Below, piece by piece: positions 1 through 8,501 of a DNA stretch of 45,851 nt; the stretch's first letter is position 1; the number at the start of each line of letters is the position of its first letter. The translations under genes were made by a program, and so were the position numbers. The notes under the pieces are model-generated. The model ran no database searches. It saw nothing but the letters and a program-made list of their open reading frames with translations, and was not told the origin of the DNA. The DNA comes from Magnetovibrio blakemorei (GTDB lineage Bacteria > Pseudomonadota > Alphaproteobacteria > Rhodospirillales > Magnetovibrionaceae): the NCBI RefSeq assembly GCF_001746755.1, contig NZ_MCGG01000046.1:1-45851 (forward strand), written 5' to 3'.

Positions 1-411
1 TCCGACACCGTCGCCCAGGCCGCGCAAATGACTGGTGTCGATCCCGAGCGGATTTATGCCGATAGGGGCTATCGCGGCCATAATTACGAGGGCGAGGCCT
101 CGGTCATGCTGTCCGGACACAAGCGCGGATTGAGCCCCCAAATGAAGCGTGAGTTGAAACGAAGATCGGCCATCGAGGCGACCATCGGGCATATGAAAAC
201 CGATGGCAGGCTTGATCGAAACTTCCTAAAAGGCCAAACTGGCGACGCCATCAACGCTCTGCTGGTTGCCGCAGGCCACAACATGCGCCTGATCCTCAAC
301 GCCCTGGCATTTTGGCTTGCCTGGATCATGAGCGTGACAGAAAAGACAGTCAAAATAGTAAAAACGGATACTTCCCGACTTATGATCCGATACCAAACAT
401 CAATGGCTTAG
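1..411 (+). pseudogene. IS5-family transposase, C-terminal part (runs off window start)
   Basis: This reading frame is open from base 1 to a TAG at 409-411. It encodes the C-terminal catalytic part of a DDE transposase of the IS4/IS5 group. The second catalytic Asp is visible in YADRGYRG, and the R(3)E(6)K signature is present in RRSAIEATIGHMK, so the acidic residues that lie in the window are intact. The downstream LDRNFLKG...DAINALLVAAGHNMRLIL stretch is also typical of the group. The gene may be complete if it extends upstream. The last ~25 residues look unlike the family and may be read-through into flanking DNA. Confidence 0.8.
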
Positions 412-645
412 GCATTGTTCAGGGCGAACTACTTCTGCGATCCCCACTCACCATGGCAACGCGGAACCATTGAAAACACCAACGGCATTCTTCGACGCGA
501 CATGCCGAGAAAAACTGACATCACAAATTATACCGCCAGAGACATCGATGAAATCACATGGGCCGTGAACTCAATACCACGTAAATGCCTCGGCTTCAAA
601 ACACCCGCCGAGGCATTCCTCGAAAACTTGGAGTGTTGCACTTGA
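412..645 (+). pseudogene. IS30-family transposase, C-terminal fragment
   Basis: About 75 codons encode the end of an IS30-family integrase-type transposase. The fragment begins at FRANYFCDPHSPWQ, and the last catalytic Glu is present in WQRGTIENTNGILRR; the ending PAEAFLENL also fits the family. The N-terminal DNA-binding part and the first two catalytic Asp residues are missing, so the fragment cannot be active. It is in frame with the IS5-type ORF but separated by TAG at 409-411. Insertion of the IS5 element into an IS30 copy, or a deletion between the two, would give this arrangement. Confidence 0.8.
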
Positions 646-665
646 CGTGAGAATCCAGCGACCAC

Positions 666-3600
666 CTAGTTGATGCTGTCTTTATCAAAGGTCACGACCA
701 CCGCGTCACCGTCTTGGCTGACGGTGTAGCCACTTGAATTATCAACGGCCACATCGTTCAGCGTCACCGACACACCGGCGTCCGCACCAAAGGTGATGGT
801 GGTGGCGGATCCTTCGGGATCCGACTGCAAGGTGAAGTCGTCCATGTTGAACTCTTGGCCTTCGAAGCGCAGCACGTCTTGGTGGCCCAAGTCGAGCACG
901 ATGTCGTTGCCGTCGCCGGCCCGGAAGACAAACGCATCGGCGCCTTGCCCGCCTTCCAACACGTCGTCGCCTCGACCACCGACCAACACATCATCCCCCT
1001 GACCGCCGGACAGCATATCGTTGCCTTGGCCGCCCATAAGGGTGTCGGCCCCTTGACCACCGTCCAAGGTGTCGTTGCCCGTATCGCCATAAATCTGATC
1101 GTTCCCTTGACCGCCGATGAGGGTGTCGGCCCCACCGCCGCCGTGAATTTCATCATCTCCGGCACCGCCGTCGATATAATCGTTGCCCCCTTCGTCACCG
1201 CCAAAAGTGACGTTGATGGTGCCCGACGTACTGGCCGTGTCACCGCTGGACAATTCGCTGGACGTCGCCGTCACGCCAATGCTGAGCGGATCAAATTCTA
1301 TGTCGGCAGGGAGGCTGAGGGTCAAATCCTCTAAACGGTCAAGGTCATCGGCCAACAACGTCCAGGTTCCGTCACCGTTGTCCGCGCCCATGCTCAACGA
1401 TGCGCCTTCGGGAACATTTGAAATTTCAATGCTGAGCGATTCAGACCCGTCAACGTCTCTGAGCGCCGCACTGACATCCAACGGTACGACCAGCGCATCC
1501 AGCTCAAACAAGTCATCTTCGTCGTCGTCATCATCGTCATCGTCGCGGCCGTACCCGTGCTCATCGTCCTTATCATCATCGTGGCCAAAGGCCCAACCTT
1601 TCCCCTGATGATCATGATCGGATTTGTCGCCGTCCTTCTGATCATCTTTTTCGTCGTCTTTTTCGTCGTCCTTCCGGCCGTCGCCTTTTTCATCATCATC
1701 ATCTGGCGAGACCTGATAATCACTGTCGCCATAAATGATGTCTTGACCGGAACCGCCGTCAATAACATCCCCGCCCATGGTGCCGTAAAGTTCGTCCGCG
1801 CCCGCACCGCCATCGATTTGCTGGCCTGGTGGGGCTTCGATGGTCACCACCACATCTGAAATTTGCAAAACCGGAGCATCCGCCACGGCGGTGACAGCGG
1901 CATTGAATGTTGTCGAACACGTCCCCCCGTCAGACGACACGGCGCTGACCATAAGCGGTATCGATCCGCTGTAATCGGGCGGCGGCATCAAGATCAAGCC
2001 GCTCAATTGATCAGGGTTCAAGGTCCACGACCCGTCCCCGTTATCCGTACCAGCCGACAAGGTGGCCCCACTGGGCACGCCCGATACGGTGATGGAGTCC
2101 AGAGTCTCCGACGTGTTGGTCGGCATGTTGGCGGCAATGGTTAAAGCAATGCCGGTATCTTCCGCGCCAAGGGCGTCGCTGACCGCGATCACGGGAATAT
2201 CCGCCACCGAACCGACATGAACCGCCAAGGTCGCGCTGCTGACGCTGGCGTCGCTCGACACCACACTCACCGCCAAGGTGAATGCGCCGTTGTAATCCGG
2301 CGGCGGTGTTAAACTCAAGCCCGTCAAATCCCCGCTGTCCAGGGTCCAGGTGCCGTCGCCGTTATCAGATCCGGCGCTGAGCGTCGCGCCCTTGGGCACG
2401 CCTGCGATGACTACGCTTTCCACCGTTTCCGACGTTCCGCCCGGCATACTGGCGGCAATGGCCAAGGCAATGGCGCTGTCTTCCGCGCCATTGGCGTCTG
2501 ACACGGCAATGACCGGCGTATCGGCCATGGGCGTCACCGTAACGCCAATGGTGCCCGTCGCCGTGCCGCCATCGGTGGACACGGCAATCACCTGCAAATC
2601 AAACGCACCGTTGAAATCTTGAGGCGGCGTCAAGGTCAGGCCGTCCATCAAATCCGGCGTCAACGTCCAACTGCCGTCGCCGTTATCCACACCGCCATTC
2701 AGCACGGCGCCTTCGGGCACGCCTTCGATGGTGATGGTGTACAGCGCCTCGGTCGTGTCGGCGGGCATGTTGGCCGCCAAAGTCAAAGCGATGGTGCCGT
2801 CTTCCGCCCCAACCGCATCGGCCAGCGCCAATTGCGGCACGTCGGCCAAAGGTTCAACCGTCACATCAAAACTGCCAGTAGCGGTGCCGCCGTCGGTCGA
2901 TGTCGCGACGATTCCCAGTGTAAACACGCCACTGAAATCGGTGGGTGGGGTCAGGGTCAAGTAAGACAACTGTTCGCGCGTGAGCGTCCAGGTACCATCG
3001 CCGTTATCCGTGCCCTTTGACAACACCGCCCCATCGGGAACGCCGGTCACGGTCAAGGTCTCTACCGTATGCGACGTGCCTGTCGGCATGCTGGCCGTCA
3101 GCGTCAGGGCGATGGCCGCGTCTTCCGTTCCGGTCACGTCTGCGGCCGCGACGACGGGGGTGTCGGCGACCGGGCTGACGTTGACGTAAAAACTGCCGCG
3201 GGCCACGCCGCCATCGCTGGACGTCACGCTGACAGCGACGCTAAATGCGCCAAAATAGTCTTGGGGCGGCGTGATGGAAAGACCGCTCAACTGCTCCGAA
3301 GAAAGGCTCCAGGTGCCGTCGCCATTGTCGGTTCCGACTGACAACTTCGCCCCGTCGGGAATGCCGGACAACACAACCGCATCAATCGTTTCCGTACTGC
3401 CGCCCGCCAGGGCGGTGGCGATGCTCAGCGCAATACTGCCGTCTTCGACCCCGCTGGCATCGGCCACAGCCAAAGCCGGAACGTCGGCGACGGGGCTGAC
3501 ATGAAGGGCGAAGCTCGACGTCGCCACACCGCCATCCGTTGACGTCGCGCTGACGTGCAAATCAACCGTGCCGCTAAAATCTTTGGGCGGCGTTAAGGTC

Positions 3601-5507
3601 AGACCGAACAGGTCATGGGGTGACAACGTCCACGACCCATCGCCATTGTCCACACCTGCAGACATTTGCGCCCCGTCGGGAACGCCGTCCAGGGTGACAT
3701 AGGCAACGGTTTCCGATGTGCCCGTGGGCATGGATGTGGCCAGCGTCAAAACGATGGCGCTGTCTTCATATCCGCTGACATCGGCAACGGCCACATGCGG
3801 CACATCAACGACGGGCGTAATCGCAACCGTGACCGTAGCCATCGCCATGGCCCCGGCATCATCGGTGACAAAATAGGTAAAACTGTCGTCACCACCAAAG
3901 TCCATGTTGGGCACATAGCTGAATGTTCCGTCCGGATGAACCGTCACCGAGCCGTTTTCAGGCCCACCATCTTCGGCCAGAGCAAACGTCAAAATGCCGC
4001 CTTCCAAATCCGATGCCGACAACTTGCCGGTAAAGACATTGTCTTCCGCCGTCATCACCGCACCGGGTTCAGCCACCGGAGCCGTGTTTATGGGTTCCGG
4101 TTCCGGTTCCGGTTCTGACGCAACCGGATTGCTCTCGGCAATATCGGCTTGATTGGTGTCCGACGAGGTCGGATCAGACGAGGTCGCCTGTGAGGGTCGC
4201 ATCTCTTCAGAGCTGGGGGGCAACACCGATTCATTGGTTTGGATGGGCTCAATGGTTTCGCCAAACACGGAATTGGCTTCGGCCGCCAATTGTTCTGCCG
4301 TCAAAACATCGCCCGCAGCAGAAATATGCTCATTTAACTGCGTGTCTGTTGGCCCATCCTCAGAACGCACTTCACCTTCATCGATTGGCGCATTTTCAAA
4401 TCCGGCCAACCCTTGTGCGATCCCATCTTGCGGCGCATCATCGAAGATCTCTTCTTCAGGCACAGCTTCTTCGGATGTCGCCAAGCTTTGTGTGTCGACA
4501 TCTGGTTTGCCTGCGGCGGTTTCGAATGAGGTCAAATCATCCAGCACCGTCATAAACTGCTCGTAATTATTCGCGTTCGTATCTTCGACAGGCAATACAG
4601 ACAGAAGTTTGCCAAAGGTGCTGACAACGCTTTCAATGGAGTGCATTTCCCCCGCCACCGGCGCGACATCATAGGCGCTCACCAGGGCGGAAAAATAAGC
4701 TTGATTGAGCGTGATCACACCGCCGTCATTCAAGATCGTCACTTCACCGACAAAGCCGTCGGCCTCTTCCATCATCACCACATTGAGCAGATTGCCGTGG
4801 TGCAATTCCAAACCAATTTGCGTGCCGCGAATGCCGATGGTGGCCACCGGTGTGTGCAAGGTCATGGCATCGGGGTCGACCTTGGAAATTTCACCTGATA
4901 CAAAGGTGAACATCCCCTTCAGTACCGAAATGGAGAGACTGCCTTCTTGAAGTGCGGGATCATAAACCATTTCGTCCAGCACTAACGTCGCGCCGTCGCC
5001 CATGGAAAACGCCGTGCCGTCGGCCAACAAAATCGCAATGCTGGCGTCGTCACCCGTTTGCAAAATGTCACCGAGGAAAATCTCATCGCCCAGTTGCAGC
5101 GTAACATGGGTGCCATCAGCGCGGATCACCGTCACTTCCCCGTTGGCGGCTGTCACCCGGCCAATGACTTCACCGGATTGGGGCATTTCCCCCGCCACGT
5201 GTTGCGGAGCATCGCCAACAGATAACCTCACCGCCAAGTCGCCCGCGACGCGGGCCCCTTGCGTGCCCACCAAATCCGGTGGCGTTTGCATCATAAAAAA
5301 ATCGGCCACCACGACCTGAGCGCCGTCTTCTGACGTCAGCACCAAATCTGGACCAATATGTGCAAAGTTGGCGTCAGCGGGGCTAAAGCCTTCTGGCAGC
5401 AGCACCTGACCCTCCGTAGCAGCAACAAACTGCTCTCCCCCTCCGCCAACAGAATCACCGTCCATTGTCGAGGGTGCACGCAATATAGTCGGTACCGGTG
5501 CAAACAT
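666..5507 (-). CDS. Giant RTX adhesin with BapA-like prefix, FecR-like domain and Ig-like repeats
   Basis: The 1613-residue product is a predicted type I secreted, calcium-binding surface protein. No Sec signal is seen. Domains in order are: a BapA-like prefix (~25-80), a FecR-like domain (~112-280), an acidic Ser/Glu/Pro linker (~330-475), a cadherin/VCBS-like domain (~475-565), six full Ig-like repeats of ~107 residues (566-1207), the start of a seventh, a short RTX block (~1230-1258), an Asp-rich tract (~1265-1336), the rest of repeat seven, a main RTX block of GGxGxDxL nonapeptides (~1444-1525) and a C-terminal secretion tail. I chose the ATG at 5507 because AAGGAG lies 9 nt upstream; a GTG 27 nt further upstream is less likely. 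No type I secretion genes lie in the window. Function as a biofilm or surface adhesin is inferred. Confidence 0.85.
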   Translation of the reverse strand: MFAPVPTILRAPSTMDGDSVGGGGEQFVAATEGQVLLPEGFSPADANFAHIGPDLVLTSEDGAQVVVADFFMMQTPPDLVGTQGARVAGDLAVRLSVGDAPQHVAGEMPQSGEVIGRVTAANGEVTVIRADGTHVTLQLGDEIFLGDILQTGDDASIAILLADGTAFSMGDGATLVLDEMVYDPALQEGSLSISVLKGMFTFVSGEISKVDPDAMTLHTPVATIGIRGTQIGLELHHGNLLNVVMMEEADGFVGEVTILNDGGVITLNQAYFSALVSAYDVAPVAGEMHSIESVVSTFGKLLSVLPVEDTNANNYEQFMTVLDDLTSFETAAGKPDVDTQSLATSEEAVPEEEIFDDAPQDGIAQGLAGFENAPIDEGEVRSEDGPTDTQLNEHISAAGDVLTAEQLAAEANSVFGETIEPIQTNESVLPPSSEEMRPSQATSSDPTSSDTNQADIAESNPVASEPEPEPEPINTAPVAEPGAVMTAEDNVFTGKLSASDLEGGILTFALAEDGGPENGSVTVHPDGTFSYVPNMDFGGDDSFTYFVTDDAGAMAMATVTVAITPVVDVPHVAVADVSGYEDSAIVLTLATSMPTGTSETVAYVTLDGVPDGAQMSAGVDNGDGSWTLSPHDLFGLTLTPPKDFSGTVDLHVSATSTDGGVATSSFALHVSPVADVPALAVADASGVEDGSIALSIATALAGGSTETIDAVVLSGIPDGAKLSVGTDNGDGTWSLSSEQLSGLSITPPQDYFGAFSVAVSVTSSDGGVARGSFYVNVSPVADTPVVAAADVTGTEDAAIALTLTASMPTGTSHTVETLTVTGVPDGAVLSKGTDNGDGTWTLTREQLSYLTLTPPTDFSGVFTLGIVATSTDGGTATGSFDVTVEPLADVPQLALADAVGAEDGTIALTLAANMPADTTEALYTITIEGVPEGAVLNGGVDNGDGSWTLTPDLMDGLTLTPPQDFNGAFDLQVIAVSTDGGTATGTIGVTVTPMADTPVIAVSDANGAEDSAIALAIAASMPGGTSETVESVVIAGVPKGATLSAGSDNGDGTWTLDSGDLTGLSLTPPPDYNGAFTLAVSVVSSDASVSSATLAVHVGSVADIPVIAVSDALGAEDTGIALTIAANMPTNTSETLDSITVSGVPSGATLSAGTDNGDGSWTLNPDQLSGLILMPPPDYSGSIPLMVSAVSSDGGTCSTTFNAAVTAVADAPVLQISDVVVTIEAPPGQQIDGGAGADELYGTMGGDVIDGGSGQDIIYGDSDYQVSPDDDDEKGDGRKDDEKDDEKDDQKDGDKSDHDHQGKGWAFGHDDDKDDEHGYGRDDDDDDDDEDDLFELDALVVPLDVSAALRDVDGSESLSIEISNVPEGASLSMGADNGDGTWTLLADDLDRLEDLTLSLPADIEFDPLSIGVTATSSELSSGDTASTSGTINVTFGGDEGGNDYIDGGAGDDEIHGGGGADTLIGGQGNDQIYGDTGNDTLDGGQGADTLMGGQGNDMLSGGQGDDVLVGGRGDDVLEGGQGADAFVFRAGDGNDIVLDLGHQDVLRFEGQEFNMDDFTLQSDPEGSATTITFGADAGVSVTLNDVAVDNSSGYTVSQDGDAVVVTFDKDSIN
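1497..1712 (-). repeat. Asp-rich low-complexity tract in the adhesin
   Basis: About 70 codons encode a run dominated by Asp with Lys, Glu, His and Gly, including a run of eight Asp near 1520-1545. The DNA is a run of GAC/GAT triplets, read as gtc/atc on the plus strand, so slippage would change the length in frame. The tract lies between the short RTX block and the resumed seventh Ig-like repeat. Confidence 0.85.
1887..3812 (-). repeat. Six tandem ~107-residue Ig-like repeats inside the adhesin
   Basis: Six consecutive units of about 321 bp each begin with ADxPxxAxxD, contain a central DNGDGxWTL motif and end with a TSTDGG-type strand and VxV. The units are diverged at protein level rather than identical, so they are old duplications. 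A seventh unit starts at about 1886 but is interrupted by RTX and acidic sequence. The spacing DNGDG-to-DNGDG is constant across the six units. Confidence 0.9.
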
Positions 5508-5721
5508 GATCAACACTCCTTGCTCAACGCCCACTTATTCAACGCATGCCGTTCCGAACGACACGCCGTTGTTACTCTAAAAGTATATCACCTTAAAATA
5601 TCCTCAAATCATCATTCTCATAGTAACAAGATAAGCTCAACGGTGTGCTTTAGAGATGCCTACACAATCTTTGCATGTTATAAGGCCACACAGTGCGCAC
5701 AAGACTTTAGGCAAGGCAGAC
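5508..5721. promoter_or_regulatory. Divergent intergenic region between adhesin and tupB
   Basis: This AT-rich gap separates two divergent genes and must hold both promoters. A dyad TTGTTACT (5569-5576) / AGTAACAA (5622-5629) is visible, flanked by CCGTTG (5566-5571) and CAACGG (5638-5643) in opposite orientation. I could not find a convincing -35/-10 pair. The 28-bp dyad found before tupA and moaA is not present here. Confidence 0.35.
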
Positions 5722-6429
5722 ATGAGCGAAATCACCACCGCCTTTGGGACAGCGATCTCGTTGATCTTTTCGATCAATAGCGAATTGGCGCAAATTGTCG
5801 GCTTGTCGTTGTATGTCAGTATATGCGCCGTCTTGATCGCAACGATTCTCGGCGTCCCGTTGGGGGCTTCGGTTGCGTTGCTCCGCTTTCCGGGCAGAGG
5901 CCCTGTGCAAGTCATCTTAAACGCCCTGATGGGCCTGCCGCCAGTTGTGGTGGGGTTGATTGTTTACCTGATCTTGTCGCGGTCTGGTCCCTTAGGCGTC
6001 TTTGGGCTTTTGTACACGCCCACAGCCATGATCATTGCCCAAGTCATTTTGGTGACCCCGATCATCGCCGCGCTCAGCCGTCAAGTCATCGAAGATTTAT
6101 GGGCGGAATACGCCGAACAGCTCACCAGTTTGGGCGCATCGCCTCTCAGGGCCATGCCGACCCTGATCATGGATGGGCGGTTTCGCCTGTTCACCGCCGT
6201 GTTGGCTGGATTTGGCCGCGCCACCGCAGAAGTCGGTGCGGTGATGATGGTGGGCGGCAACATCGACCATGTCACCCGCGTGATGACCACCACCATCGCC
6301 CTGGAGGTCTCCAAAGGCGACTTGGCCTTGGCGTTGGCCTTGGGCATCGTGTTGCTGAGCATTTCCATCACCATCGGCGCCCTGGCACAACTGATCAAAG
6401 ACCGTCGCCAGATGAAAGGCCGAGCATGA
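5722..6429 (+). CDS. tupB: Tungstate ABC transporter permease TupB
   Basis: The 235-residue inner-membrane permease is expected to carry tungstate (or molybdate) across the membrane with TupC and TupA. It has about five hydrophobic segments, starting with the helix near residues 20-50 (GLSLYVSICAVLIATILG). The cytoplasmic EAA-type loop is visible in EYAEQLTSLGASPLRAM. I chose the ATG at 5722 because AAGG lies just upstream and the protein then matches the family length; an in-frame ATG at 5656 would add 22 non-matching residues. The stop codon overlaps the tupC start by ATGA. The TupB assignment, rather than a sulfate or molybdate permease, rests on the paired tupA. Confidence 0.88.
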   Translation: MSEITTAFGTAISLIFSINSELAQIVGLSLYVSICAVLIATILGVPLGASVALLRFPGRGPVQVILNALMGLPPVVVGLIVYLILSRSGPLGVFGLLYTPTAMIIAQVILVTPIIAALSRQVIEDLWAEYAEQLTSLGASPLRAMPTLIMDGRFRLFTAVLAGFGRATAEVGAVMMVGGNIDHVTRVMTTTIALEVSKGDLALALALGIVLLSISITIGALAQLIKDRRQMKGRA

Positions 6430-7205
6430 CAAAATCACCAACTGCACCAGCCTCAATCTTGCCGCTGTACCTTGACAACGTGTGGTTTCGCGGGCGCGGC
6501 AACATCCCCCTGATCAAGGATTTCAACTTAAGCCTCAGTGCCGGCACGCGCACCATGGTGATTGGCCCCAACGGTGCGGGCAAAAGCATCTTGCTGCGCT
6601 TGTGTCACGGCTTGCTCTCCCCCAGTGAAGGACAGATTCTATGGTCGGGTTCCAAAGGACGCCCCAAGGCCCAGGCGATGGTGTTTCAGCGCCCCGTCAT
6701 GTTGCGTCGCAGCGCACGGGCCAACATTGATTATGCCTTGTCACTTCACGCCGTCGACAAGTCCAAGCGCGGCGATATCATCGAAGACGTTCTCACCAAA
6801 ACGGGCCTCACCCGTCAGGCCGACGCCCCTGCCCACGTGCTTTCGTTTGGCGAACAACAGCGGCTCGCCATCGCCAGGGCTTGGGCGCTCAATCCGCAAA
6901 TTGTCTTTTTGGATGAACCTACTGCCAGCTTGGACCCCAGCGCCACCTACCAAATCGAAGAACTGATCCAGCGCTTGAGCGATCAGGGCACCAAAATCGT
7001 CATGACCACACACGATTTGGGACAAGCCAAGCGCTTGGGCGATGAGGTTCTGTTTCTGCATCGCGGACGTTTGTTGGAACAAGCCCCCGTTCAACAGTTT
7101 TTTGAACAACCGGAAAATGACTTGGCCCAGGCTTTCGTCAAAGGGGAACTTTTGTGGTGGAAACGCGGCGAAGGCTCACGCCGCGACCCCAAACATGTCC
7201 GCTGA
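6426..7205 (+). CDS. tupC: Tungstate ABC transporter ATP-binding protein TupC
   Basis: The 259-residue protein is the ATPase that powers the TupB permease. The Walker A motif is GPNGAGKS (~43-50), the signature is LSFGEQQRLAIARAWAL, Walker B is IVFLDEPT and the switch His is in MTTHDLG. It starts at ATG 6426, which overlaps the tupB stop (ATGA), so translation is probably coupled. The signature reads LSFGEQQ rather than LSGGQQQ, a variant also seen in other active ABC ATPases. No tupA follows directly; the binding protein is 1.3 kb downstream. Confidence 0.88.
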   Translation: MTKSPTAPASILPLYLDNVWFRGRGNIPLIKDFNLSLSAGTRTMVIGPNGAGKSILLRLCHGLLSPSEGQILWSGSKGRPKAQAMVFQRPVMLRRSARANIDYALSLHAVDKSKRGDIIEDVLTKTGLTRQADAPAHVLSFGEQQRLAIARAWALNPQIVFLDEPTASLDPSATYQIEELIQRLSDQGTKIVMTTHDLGQAKRLGDEVLFLHRGRLLEQAPVQQFFEQPENDLAQAFVKGELLWWKRGEGSRRDPKHVR

Positions 7206-7512
7206 GCACTTCTCCCTCTTGTGAAATTCAGACGCCAAATGGTGTGCATTCTTCATTCGTCACATCGGCCTCTCAAAAACTCCGTCATAAAACCATTCTG
7301 AGCGTTCCGATGATCGGTGCTTCCCCACCTATTTGTCGGAAATTCTCGAATCGCAACGTCTCTATGCATATGTGCACTATTGAACGGTAACGCTAAGGAC
7401 AAGCGCCTATCATACAAATCAACGGGCATTTGACGCCAAAATTGTAATGAGGCCCGACCGCGCTGACCCAACAGCAGAAATTGCTTATCTCATTCAAGTA
7501 TGAAGGCACATT
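7206..7512. other. Intergenic region, no gene recognised
   Basis: This 307-bp gap between tupC and the OmpA-like gene has no convincing coding sequence on either strand. It contains one half-site TAACGCTAAGG (7388-7398) that matches the right arm of the dyad before tupA, but the partner arm is missing. The string GACGCCAAA occurs at about 7231 and 7433, and GACGCCAA again near 8332, after the Crp/Fnr-like remnant. This hints at degraded or duplicated DNA, without proof. Confidence 0.4.
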
Positions 7513-8181
7513 ATGGCAAACAAAATAATAGGCTCGCTCGCGGTCATGCTGGTTGCAGGCCTCTTCACGGCTTGCACGGTCAATCCCTACACACGTGAAG
7601 AGCAGCCGGCAAAAGCAGCCATCGGCGCGGGTATCGGAATACTCGCCGGAGCTGGTGTCGGTCTGCTGACGGGCGACAATGCGAAAGAGCGGCGGCGCAA
7701 CGCCTTGATTGGGGCTGGCGTCGGTGGCGTCGCAGGCGGCGGCATCGGCTATTATATGGATGTCCAAGAAGCCAAACTGCGCCAAGGTTTGGAAGCCTCC
7801 GGGGTCTCGGTGACCCGCGAGGGCAATGATATTTTGCTCAATATGGAACAAGCCATCAACTTTGACTCTGGACGGCATGAATTACGTGGCGAAGCGTATC
7901 CCGTGCTGAATTCCGTGGGACAGGTTTTGAGCGAATACGCCAAAACCACCATCGATGTTATAGGACATACCGACAGTGAAGGTGATGCCGCTTATAACCA
8001 AGCGTTATCAGAGCGTCGTGCCATGTCCGTGGCCAACTACCTCAGTTCAAAAGGCATTAGCGGACAGCGTTTGCTCGCAGCAGGTTACGGGGAATCCGCG
8101 CCGATCTCATCGAACAATACCGAGGCTGGTAAACAGAAAAATCGCCGCGTTGAAATTAGAATTTCACCACTCACGCCATAA
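7513..8181 (+). CDS. OmpA-family outer-membrane lipoprotein with glycine zipper (YiaD-like)
   Basis: The 222-residue product has a lipoprotein signal with lipobox LFTA-Cys21, so it should be lipidated and placed in the outer membrane. Residues ~37-85 form glycine-zipper segments (AAIGAGIGILAGAGVG and GAGVGGVAGGGIG). The C-terminal half is an OmpA/MotB peptidoglycan-binding domain with IDVIGHTDSEGD and the NRRVEI end motif. It resembles YiaD and related proteins. AAGG lies 7 nt before the ATG. Its position between tupBC and tupA is unusual; no link to tungstate transport is known, and it may simply have been inserted there. Confidence 0.88.
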   Translation: MANKIIGSLAVMLVAGLFTACTVNPYTREEQPAKAAIGAGIGILAGAGVGLLTGDNAKERRRNALIGAGVGGVAGGGIGYYMDVQEAKLRQGLEASGVSVTREGNDILLNMEQAINFDSGRHELRGEAYPVLNSVGQVLSEYAKTTIDVIGHTDSEGDAAYNQALSERRAMSVANYLSSKGISGQRLLAAGYGESAPISSNNTEAGKQKNRRVEIRISPLTP

Positions 8182-8188
8182 AAATCCA

Positions 8189-8368
8189 GCCGCAATACGA
8201 TACGTTATCCCAAAAATCGGCCAGGATGACTTGGCGGCAAGGGTCGGCACACCTCGGGCCCGGATATTGAACATGTTCCACACGCTCGACCTGATCAAAA
8301 ACGACCGCACCTCCCCAAAAAGCGGACGCCAATCTGGTGCACTCTTGGCCGCACTATTCCTCTTCTGA
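8189..8368 (+). pseudogene. Vestige of a Crp/Fnr-type helix-turn-helix domain
   Basis: Just after the OmpA-like gene, in another frame, lies about 55 codons reading IPKIGQDDLAARVGTPRARI followed by a NMFHTLDLIKN-like helix and then unrelated residues to TGA at 8366-8368. This pattern (QDDLAARVGTxRxRIxxxxxxL) resembles the recognition helices of the Crp/Fnr family. There is no start codon or ligand-binding domain, so it is probably a decayed regulator. The match was made by eye over about 35 residues and could be fortuitous. If real, a regulator gene once lay next to tupA. Confidence 0.4.
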
Positions 8369-8431
8369 ATCCGCCCCCCCAAATTGGGTATATATTTTTT
8401 TCGCGACAACGCTTGTCGTAATCGCTATATG

Positions 8432-8475
8432 TTGACCTTAGCGTTATGTCCATTTTGGCATAACGCTAAGGTCAA
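8432..8475 (+). promoter_or_regulatory. Perfect 17-bp inverted repeat before tupA (candidate oxyanion operator)
   Basis: TTGACCTTAGCGTTATG (8432-8448) and CATAACGCTAAGGTCAA (8459-8475) are perfect reverse complements around a 10-nt spacer, ending 26 nt before the tupA ATG. The core AGCGTT-N16-AACGCT (8440-8467) recurs before moaA with the same length. A ModE-like half-site ATCGCTATAT is at 8421-8430, and a smaller palindrome CGACAA-CGC-TTGTCG is at 8404-8418. A repressor site for a ModE- or TunR-type regulator is inferred; an RNA hairpin in the 5' UTR is the alternative. Confidence 0.65.
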
Positions 8476-8501
8476 GGTAACTTTTCAGGGAGAGTGTCGT
8501 C

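Larger units (their letters stand above)
1..665 (+). mobile_element. Remnant of two insertion sequences (IS5 end joined to IS30 end)
   Basis: The first 665 bases hold only the 3' parts of two different transposase genes, joined head to tail in the same frame with one stop codon between them. The IS30-type coding part ends at 645, and a probable IS30 right end (GTGTTGCACTTGACGTGAG, 632-650) follows, just before the stop codon of the adhesin gene at 666. The 5' part of the IS5-type element lies outside the window, so whether that element is complete cannot be judged. Confidence 0.75.

Noticed and set aside
4081-4115. GGTTCC tandem repeat in the adhesin linker, as a possible CRISPR or VNTR
   Set aside because: It encodes a short Glu-Pro repeat in the linker; the units have no spacers.
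5569-5629. TTGTTACT / AGTAACAA dyad between the adhesin and tupB
   Set aside because: The arms are 45 nt apart and only 8 bp long, so chance is likely; mentioned only in the intergenic entry.
7388-7398. TAACGCTAAGG half-site upstream of the OmpA-like gene
   Set aside because: It matches one arm of the tupA dyad, but the other arm is absent at the needed distance, so it is not counted as an operator.
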